Origin: JBKQHQ01 sp052148715
GTDB lineage: Bacteria > Pseudomonadota > Alphaproteobacteria > Rhizobiales > Xanthobacteraceae
Reading direction: 5' to 3'
Length of the DNA: 64,000 nt
Assembly: GCA_052148715.1 (NCBI GenBank)
Contig: JBKQHQ010000248.1
Coordinates: 9,816 to 73,815 of the forward strand
Part shown: piece by piece, positions 58,235-64,000 of the stretch
How the letters are laid out: the number at the start of each line of letters is the position of its first letter
Position numbering within the stretch: position 1 is the stretch's first letter
Made by a program: the position numbers and the translations under genes
Notes under the pieces: generated by a model
The model's database searches: none
The model's input: the letters and a program-made list of their open reading frames with translations, nothing else
Told to the model about the DNA's origin: nothing

Positions 58235-59905
58235 CTACACCGTCAGGACATGCACGTGACACAGGGGCTTCTTGCCCCACTGCGCCCCGATCGTCGCGCG
58301 CACCGCACGGCGAATCGCCTCGGCGACGGCTTCTGGGTCGCGCCGACGCGCTCGCGGCAAATTCTCGAAGGCGTCGATGATCGCGGTGCTCGTCACGTCG
58401 GCGATCGACCGTCCCTCGGCATCGGTATCTGGCAGACCGGTCAACGCGATTTCCGGATCGGCGGCAAATTCGCCGCGATCGGAAATGGCCAGCGCTACCG
58501 AGACGATGCCGGCAAAGCCGAGCCGCCGCCGGTCGGGTACCGTGCGCGCCTCCGCGTTCACCAGCAACGAGCCGTCCTGATAAAGCCGCCCGACCGGAAT
58601 CTCATCGATAATGCCGGATTCCCCCGGTCCGAGCCGCACCACATCCCCATCGCGGCAAAGGATCGTCTTGGGAACGCCCGCGTGCCGCGCCAAAGCGGCG
58701 TGCTCGGCTAGATGCAACGGCTCACCATGAACCGGGATGACGATCTGCGGCCGCACCCAAGCGAGCATGTCGGCAAGCTCGGCGCGACGCGGATGCCCCG
58801 ACACATGCACGAGGTGCGTTCGATCGGTGATCACCTCGACCCCCTGGCCGACAAGGCCGTTGATCACCCGGCCAACCGCCTTTTCGTTACCGGGAATGGT
58901 GCGCGAGGAATAGATCACGCGATCGCCGCGCGCCAGCGTCACCTCGGGATGCTCGTCCTGCGCGATGCGAGCAAGCGCGGCGCGGGGCTCGCCCTGGCTT
59001 CCGGTGCACAGGGCGACCACCTTGTCCGGGGGTAAATAGCCGTAGGTATCGGTGCTGCGGAAATCCTGGATCCCCTCGAAATAGCCGGTCTCGCGGGCCA
59101 CCTGCACGACCCGCTCCATGGCGCGGCCGACGACGATGACTTCGCGTTCGGCTGCGCGTGCGGCAAGCGCTACCGCCCGCAGCCTCGCGACATTGGAGGC
59201 GAAGGTCGTGACGGCGACCCGCCCACGCGACTGGGCGATGAGCTCGGCCAGGGTGCGGGCTACATCGGCTTCGGAGGGCGAGCGTCCCTCGCGCGTCGCG
59301 TTGGTGGAGTCCCCAACGAGGGCCAAGACCCCCTCCTCCCCGAGGGCCCGCAATTTTGTCTCGTCGGTCGGCGGTCCGAGCGTCGGCGTCGGATCGAGCT
59401 TCCAGTCGCCGGTGTGAAGCACGGTGCCGGCAGGTGTGCGAATGATGAGGGCGTTGGATTCCGGTATCGAATGCGCCACCGTCACGAGCTCGATGTCGAA
59501 GGGACCCACCGGGAAGCGGGATCCCAGCGCCACCACATTGACGGGGATCTCCGGCGCCCCCGGCTCTCCCTGTCGCTTCGCCTCAAGCAAGGCGGCCGTG
59601 AACGGCGTTGCGTAGATCGGCACCTTGAGGCGGGGCCACAAGTCGATCAGCGCGCCGAAATGGTCCTCGTGGGCGTGCGTCAGCACGATGCCGACGAGAT
59701 TGCGCCGTTCCTCGATCAAGTAGTCGATGTCGGGAAAAATCAAATCGATCCCGGGCAGATCGTCGCCGGCAAAGGAGACGCCGAAATCGACCGCAAGCCA
59801 AGTGCGGCGCCGCTCGTTGCCGAGGCCATAGATCGACAGATTCATGCCGATCTCGCCCACTCCACCGAGCGGGGCAAAGACGAGCTCCTCCAATGGCTGC
59901 GCCAT
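58235..59905 (-). CDS. rnj: Ribonuclease J
   Basis: A metallo-beta-lactamase/beta-CASP ribonuclease with 5'-3' exo- and endonuclease activity in RNA maturation. The 556 residues have LAPLGGVGEIGMN-like start (FAPLGGVGEIGMNLSIYG), the zinc motif LTHAHEDHFGAL (residues 75-86), LHTGDWKLDPTP, beta-CASP parts (CTGSQGEPRAALARIA) and VHVSGHPRRAELADMLAWVRPQIVIPVHGEPLHLAEHAALA. The C-terminal domain is short. It lies downstream of birA (six-base gap) in the nuo-birA-rnj-mce string typical of alphaproteobacteria. Confidence 0.95.
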   Translation of the reverse strand: MAQPLEELVFAPLGGVGEIGMNLSIYGLGNERRRTWLAVDFGVSFAGDDLPGIDLIFPDIDYLIEERRNLVGIVLTHAHEDHFGALIDLWPRLKVPIYATPFTAALLEAKRQGEPGAPEIPVNVVALGSRFPVGPFDIELVTVAHSIPESNALIIRTPAGTVLHTGDWKLDPTPTLGPPTDETKLRALGEEGVLALVGDSTNATREGRSPSEADVARTLAELIAQSRGRVAVTTFASNVARLRAVALAARAAEREVIVVGRAMERVVQVARETGYFEGIQDFRSTDTYGYLPPDKVVALCTGSQGEPRAALARIAQDEHPEVTLARGDRVIYSSRTIPGNEKAVGRVINGLVGQGVEVITDRTHLVHVSGHPRRAELADMLAWVRPQIVIPVHGEPLHLAEHAALARHAGVPKTILCRDGDVVRLGPGESGIIDEIPVGRLYQDGSLLVNAEARTVPDRRRLGFAGIVSVALAISDRGEFAADPEIALTGLPDTDAEGRSIADVTSTAIIDAFENLPRARRRDPEAVAEAIRRAVRATIGAQWGKKPLCHVHVLTV

Positions 59906-59911
59906 CGACCC

Positions 59912-60697
59912 TCATCGTTCCGCGGGATGGCCGAACTCGGCCAACTCGAACACCTCGCCGGCCGCAATCAATTCGGCGCGGCCGTCGGCCAATCGCAGCA
60001 CAAGCCGACCGGTCTCGTCGAGGGCCTCGAAGCGACCTTTGAGCTCCCGCCCGCCAAGGCGCACCCGAATGGATTCGCCCAAACCAACTGCCCGGGACAG
60101 CCATTGCGCACGGACCGACGCAAAATCCGCGCCACGGTTCCATTGGGCCAGGCGGAGCAGCATGCTGGCGGAGAGCGCCTGGAACAGATGCTCGGGAGCG
60201 ACGGAGGCCCGACAGGCCGCTAGGCTTGTGGCGGGATAGGGGATGTCGCGGGGATGGCTAGCGCAATTCACGCCGATGCCGATGACCGCCGCAAGCGACT
60301 GTCCCGCGACAGTCTCGCCCTCGATCAGGATGCCGGCGACCTTGGCGCGGCCGATCAAGACGTCGTTCGGCCATTTCAACGAAAGGAGCGGCGCAACGGC
60401 GGGCGCCAGACCGGCAACGGCATCGTAGACCGCGAGCGCCGAGACGAACGAGAGCTGGGCCACCTGCGCGGTCGGCGCCGGATCGGTCAGCAGCAGACTC
60501 GCGAAGAGATTGCCGGAATCGGAGACCCAACCATTGCCGCGGCGGCCGCGCCCCTCGGTTTGTCGCCGCGCAGTCACCCAGAGGGGACCTCGCTCGCCGC
60601 GGCGCGCGAAGGCGAGCGCCTGCGTGTTGGTCGAGGTCACCTCGCCGCAGGCGATGAGCCGCACCCCCGCTACAAGAGCAACCGATTCAAGTTGCAT
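59912..60697 (-). CDS. birA: Biotin--[acetyl-CoA-carboxylase] ligase
   Basis: Attaches biotin to the carboxyl carrier protein and other biotin enzymes. The 261 residues hold the catalytic domain only, without the N-terminal repressor helix-turn-helix: CGEVTSTNTQALAFA, the biotinyl-AMP loop TEGRGRRGNGWVSDSGNLFASLLL, SLKWPNDVLIGRAKVAGILIEGE and VIGIGVNC. A C-terminal SH3-like domain follows (RVRLGGRELKGRFEALDETGRLVLRLADGRAELIAAGEVFE). It is therefore a monofunctional ligase. nuoN ends three bases upstream. Confidence 0.95.
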   Translation of the reverse strand: MQLESVALVAGVRLIACGEVTSTNTQALAFARRGERGPLWVTARRQTEGRGRRGNGWVSDSGNLFASLLLTDPAPTAQVAQLSFVSALAVYDAVAGLAPAVAPLLSLKWPNDVLIGRAKVAGILIEGETVAGQSLAAVIGIGVNCASHPRDIPYPATSLAACRASVAPEHLFQALSASMLLRLAQWNRGADFASVRAQWLSRAVGLGESIRVRLGGRELKGRFEALDETGRLVLRLADGRAELIAAGEVFELAEFGHPAER

Positions 60698-60700
60698 GCG

Positions 60701-62137
60701 CTAGAACAGCGATTTCGCCGCCACGGTGGCCGCCTCGAGCAGCGGCCCCGGGTAAACGATCCAGAGGATGTTGAACAGGCCGGCAATCCCGAGCACCGCC
60801 TTGAGCTCGTACGGCATCGGCGCAAAACTCGGCGCCGGCTCGTCGAAATACATGAGCTTGACGATGACAAGGTAGTAGTAGGCGCCAACCACGCTGGCGA
60901 GGACGCCGATCACTGCCAATGCATAGAGCCCCGCCTGGATGGCGGCCAGGAATACGTAAAACTTGGCAAAGAAACCGGCGAGCGGCGGGATGCCGGCAAG
61001 CGAGAACAGGAGCATGGCCAGGAAGAATGCCATGCCCGGATTGGTGCGCGCGAGGCCGGCGAGATCGCCGATCTCCTCAACCATCCTGCCGTTGCGCCGC
61101 ATGGAGAGAATGACGGCGAACGTACCGAGCGTCATGGTGAGATAGATCGCCATGTAAACGAGAACGCCTTGCACACCCTGGGCGGTTCCCGCCGCCAGCC
61201 CGACCAGCGCGAAGCCCATATGCCCGATCGAGGAATAGGCCATCAGCCGCTTGATGTTGCGCTGGCCGATCGCCGCAAAGGCGCCAAGGGCCATCGACGC
61301 GATGGAAATGAAGACCAGGATCTGCTGCCATTGGAACGTGATGTCGTGGAAAGCGGTGACCGGTGCCCGCACGAACATCGCGATCGCGGCGACCTTCGGT
61401 GCTGCAGCAAAAAAAGCGGTGATCGGCGTCGGCGCGCCTTCGTAAACGTCCGGCGTCCACATGTGGAAGGGCACCGCGGAGACCTTGAAGCAAAAGCCGG
61501 CGAACAGGAAAACGAGCCCGAATACTAGGCCAAGGCCGCCCTCCCCGACCGCCTTGGCGATGCCGGCGAAATTGATGGTTCCGGTGAAGCCGTAGATCAG
61601 CGAAACGCCGTAGAGCAGCATCCCCGACGACAGCGCGCCGAGCACGAAATACTTGAGGCCGGCCTCGGTCGAACGCACCTGGTCGCGGTTGAAGGCGGCG
61701 AGCACGTAAAGAGGAAGGCTCATCAGCTCGAGCCCGAGATAAAGCGCGAGCAGATCGGCGGCCGAGATCAGCATCAGCATGCCGAGCGTCGAGATCACGA
61801 TCAGCACCGGATACTCGAATTTTTGCATTCGCTCGGCGCGCAGGTAGTCGAAGGACATGAGGATCGCCGCCGCCGAACCGATCAGCGCCAAAATTTTCAG
61901 GAAGCGGGCGAAGTCGTCGACGACGAAGCTGCCGGCAAAAACGACGAGCCTTTCATGCGGCAGCCAGGCGACCGCCAACCCGGCGAGAACGAGCAGCGCG
62001 ACCGCCAACCAATTGGCGGCATTGCCGCCTCGGTCGGTCCGAAATACCCCGAGCATCAAGAGCGCCATGGCACCGACCGCGAGCACGATCTCCGGCAAGA
62101 CCGGGGTAAACGCGGAGAGCGCAGCTACATCGTTCAT
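60701..62137 (-). CDS. nuoN: NADH-quinone oxidoreductase subunit N
   Basis: Antiporter-like proton-pumping subunit of respiratory complex I. 478 residues with about 14 membrane helices. The conserved segment LNRDQVRSTEAGLKYFVLGALSSGMLLYGVSLIYG and FKVSAVPFHMWTPDVYEGAPTPITAFFAAAPKVAAIAM are typical of NuoN. Lys and Glu residues of the half-channels (e.g. Glu in RSTEAGLKYF) are present. Last gene of the nuo operon, right before birA. Confidence 0.96.
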   Translation of the reverse strand: MNDVAALSAFTPVLPEIVLAVGAMALLMLGVFRTDRGGNAANWLAVALLVLAGLAVAWLPHERLVVFAGSFVVDDFARFLKILALIGSAAAILMSFDYLRAERMQKFEYPVLIVISTLGMLMLISAADLLALYLGLELMSLPLYVLAAFNRDQVRSTEAGLKYFVLGALSSGMLLYGVSLIYGFTGTINFAGIAKAVGEGGLGLVFGLVFLFAGFCFKVSAVPFHMWTPDVYEGAPTPITAFFAAAPKVAAIAMFVRAPVTAFHDITFQWQQILVFISIASMALGAFAAIGQRNIKRLMAYSSIGHMGFALVGLAAGTAQGVQGVLVYMAIYLTMTLGTFAVILSMRRNGRMVEEIGDLAGLARTNPGMAFFLAMLLFSLAGIPPLAGFFAKFYVFLAAIQAGLYALAVIGVLASVVGAYYYLVIVKLMYFDEPAPSFAPMPYELKAVLGIAGLFNILWIVYPGPLLEAATVAAKSLF

Positions 62138-62170
62138 GCACGTCGCCTCGAATTCGGTTCTCGGAAAAGC

Positions 62171-63679
62171 TCACTGCCCATCGAGCGCCGCCGCTTTCAC
62201 GGCGTCAAGCGCATGGTTGTAATTGTCGAACAGCTGCGTCACGGCAGCCGCGGACATATCGAGCACCGGCTTCGGGTAGACGCCGAACAGGATGGTGAGT
62301 ACGACGAGCGGCACGAATACGACGATCTCGCGCGTGCCCAAGTCCATGATCCGCGCCAGGCTCGGTTTCTCCAGGGCGCCGAAAATGACCTTGCGGTACA
62401 GCCACAGCGCATAGGCAGCCGACAAGATCACCCCCAGCGTCGCGAGCGTCGCGACCGGGATGTTCACCCGAAAGGTGCCGATCAGGCTCAGGAACTCGCC
62501 GATGAAGCCCGACGTGCCGGGCAGTCCGACATTGGCCAAGGTGAACACCATGAAGACGAGAGCGTAGAGCGGCATCCGATTGACGAGCCCGCCATAGGCC
62601 GCGATCTCGCGCGTGTGCATGCGGTCGTAGACGACGCCCACGCAGAGGAACAGCGCGCCAGATACGATGCCATGCGAAATCATCTGGAAGATGCCGCCGG
62701 CGATCCCCTGCACCGTCGCCGCAAAGATCCCCATGGTGACGAAGCCCATATGCGCCACTGACGAATAGGCGATCAGCTTCTTCATGTCCTCCTGGACGAG
62801 GGCGACGAGCGAGGTGTAGACGATCGCCACCACTGAAAGCGCGAAGATCAGCGGCGCGAAGTCATGCGACGCCGCCGGGAACATCGGCAGCGAGAACCGC
62901 AGGAAGCCGTAGCCGCCCATCTTCAGCAAGATCGCGGCCAGGATCACGGAACCGGCCGTCGGCGCCTCTACGTGCGCGTCTGGGAGCCAGGTGTGCACCG
63001 GCCACATCGGCATCTTCACCGCGAACGAGGCAAAAAAAGCGAGCCAGGCCCAGGTTTGCAGGCCGCGCGGGAAGCCGTGGTGCATCAAGGCCGGGATGTC
63101 GGTGGTGTGGCCGTCCCAGTACATCGCCATGATCGCGAGCAGCATCAGCACCGAGCCGAGCAGCGTATAGAGGAAGAATTTGAAGCTGGCATAGACCCGG
63201 CGTGGTCCGCCCCAGACGCCGATGATCAGGAACATCGGGATCAAGCCGCCTTCGAAGAACAGATAGAACAGCACCAGATCGAGCGCGCAGAAGGTGCCGA
63301 CCATCAGCGTCTCGAGGACGAGGAAGGCGATCATATATTCGCGCACCCGGCGCTGGATCGCGTCCCAGGAGGCGAGAATCGAGATCGGCATGATCGCGGT
63401 CGTGAGAATGACCAGCGGCAGCGAAATGCCGTCGACGCCCATCGAATAATTGATGGCGCCGCCGAGCCAGGGCCGCTTTTCCACGAACTGGAAATCCGGG
63501 TTCGACGGGTCGAAGCGCCAGATCAGGAGCAGCGAGATGGCGAAGGTGAACAGCGTCGTCCACAGCGCCACCCAGCGGGCATTGCGCGCGCCTTCCGTGT
63601 CATCGCTGAGGAAGGCGATGAACAGCGCGCCCGCAATCGGCAGGAAGGTGACGACGGACAGGATCGGCCAGCTTGTCAT
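62171..63679 (-). CDS. nuoM: NADH-quinone oxidoreductase subunit M
   Basis: Second antiporter-like subunit of complex I, 502 residues from the ATG at 63679 (MTSWPILSVVTFLPIAGALFIAFLSDD). That start overlaps the nuoL stop (TGATG). Key parts are SWDAIQRRVREYMIAFLVLETLMVGTFCALDLVLFYLFFEGGLIPMFLIIGVWGG and KMPMWPVHTWLPDAHVEAPTAGSVILAAILLKMGGYGFLRFSLP. About 14 membrane helices. A frame extension to 63706 is not used. Confidence 0.96.
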   Translation of the reverse strand: MTSWPILSVVTFLPIAGALFIAFLSDDTEGARNARWVALWTTLFTFAISLLLIWRFDPSNPDFQFVEKRPWLGGAINYSMGVDGISLPLVILTTAIMPISILASWDAIQRRVREYMIAFLVLETLMVGTFCALDLVLFYLFFEGGLIPMFLIIGVWGGPRRVYASFKFFLYTLLGSVLMLLAIMAMYWDGHTTDIPALMHHGFPRGLQTWAWLAFFASFAVKMPMWPVHTWLPDAHVEAPTAGSVILAAILLKMGGYGFLRFSLPMFPAASHDFAPLIFALSVVAIVYTSLVALVQEDMKKLIAYSSVAHMGFVTMGIFAATVQGIAGGIFQMISHGIVSGALFLCVGVVYDRMHTREIAAYGGLVNRMPLYALVFMVFTLANVGLPGTSGFIGEFLSLIGTFRVNIPVATLATLGVILSAAYALWLYRKVIFGALEKPSLARIMDLGTREIVVFVPLVVLTILFGVYPKPVLDMSAAAVTQLFDNYNHALDAVKAAALDGQ

Positions 63680-64000
63680 CAGTGCAGCCCCGCAAACATG
63701 AACCACGTGATGAGAGCTGCGACGCCAATCATCATGGCAAAGGCATAGTGATAGAGGTAGCCGGTCTGCAGCCGGACGACGTTCCTGGTCACGTCGAGCA
63801 CGCGTGCCGACACCCCGTCAGGACCGAAGCCGTCGATGATGAAGCCATCGCCGCCCTTCCACAGCAGGCGGCCGAGCCGCATCGCCGGACGCACGAACAG
63901 GAAGTCGTAGAGCTCGTCGAAATACCACTTGTTGAGCAGGAATTCGTAGAGCGGCTTCTGATCGCGCGCCAAGGCCGCCGGAATGTCGGGCCGGTAAATG
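63679..64000 (-). CDS. nuoL: NADH-quinone oxidoreductase subunit L (5' part outside window)
   Basis: Only the C-terminal 106 codons are seen: IYRPDIPAALARDQKPLYEFLLNKWYFDELYDFLFVRPAMRLGRLLWKGGDGFIIDGFGPDGVSARVLDVTRNVVRLQTGYLYHYAFAMMIGVAALITWFMFAGLH. This is the lateral amphipathic helix and last membrane helix region of NuoL; NKWYFDELYD is typical. The gene runs off the right edge. Confidence 0.93.
   Translation of the reverse strand, partial: IYRPDIPAALARDQKPLYEFLLNKWYFDELYDFLFVRPAMRLGRLLWKGGDGFIIDGFGPDGVSARVLDVTRNVVRLQTGYLYHYAFAMMIGVAALITWFMFAGLH

Noticed and set aside
1..64000. tRNA, rRNA or CRISPR arrays
   Set aside because: By eye I saw no cloverleaf with a T-arm and CCA-type end, no rRNA-like segment and no regularly spaced direct repeats; a covariance search would be needed to exclude a tRNA fully.

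Overview
The window reads as a chromosomal segment of a GC-rich alphaproteobacterium of the order Hyphomicrobiales, closest in gene order to Bradyrhizobium/Xanthobacteraceae-type genomes. This rests on the gene order trpGDC-moaC-moeA-lexA-comEC-gltX-gltA, the order rpsB-tsf-pyrH-frr-uppS-cdsA-dxr-rseP-bamA-lpxD-fabZ-lpxA-lpxI-lpxB, LpxI in place of LpxH, the extended S2 protein, short-form ProRS, Omp25-type porins, and LexA boxes of the alphaproteobacterial GTTC-N7-GTTC type. The species is not determined. I saw no rRNA, tRNA or CRISPR array.

Layout. 0-9.9 kb: secG (partial) and tpiA face left. Facing right are a PpiD-type chaperone, the tryptophan genes trpE, trpG, trpD and trpC, molybdenum-cofactor genes moaC and moeA, and lexA with two LexA boxes. 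10-12.4 kb: two paralogous Omp25-like porins, each ending in nearly the same terminator hairpin. 12.6-18 kb: comEC (left), gltX and gltA (right). 18-33.2 kb: a long left-facing block for translation (S2, EF-Ts, UMP kinase, RRF), isoprenoid/undecaprenol and phospholipid synthesis (uppS, cdsA, dxr), envelope assembly (rseP, bamA) and lipid A (lpxD, fabZ, lpxA, lpxI, lpxB). 33.3-41 kb: metabolic and accessory genes: a dihydroxyphthalate-decarboxylase-like protein, aroE, two class II aldolases, and a GbsR/MarR regulator-DUF4166-TIGR01777 set followed by glutathione peroxidase. 41-44.5 kb: dnaE. 52.4-64 kb: left-facing lolD, lolC, proS, DUF1467, mce, rnj, birA, nuoN, nuoM and nuoL (partial).

The most interesting part is 44.6-52.4 kb, an accessory block between dnaE and lolD, which I believe are usually neighbours in this group. 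It starts with a 32-residue single-pass membrane protein behind a TTGACA promoter overlaid by two perfect LexA boxes, so it is very probably SOS-induced and a candidate SidA-type division inhibitor. Directly against its -35 element sits a complete 3.85-kb transposon (44811-48663). It has perfect 23-bp terminal inverted repeats, a perfect 8-bp target duplication (CAAGCACT), an IS1-like DDE transposase, and five co-oriented passenger genes of unknown function. A broken porin pseudogene lies just beyond it. Next comes a second cis-prenyltransferase in a small operon with a winged-helix regulator and a membrane protein, with TTTGCA/TGCAAA inverted repeats at both ends, and then a signal peptidase I gene.

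Other regulatory finds are a perfect 34-bp palindrome centred on the start codon of the GbsR/MarR regulator, apparently leaderless genes (that regulator and the transposase), and two + strand intrinsic terminators with no recognised gene upstream.
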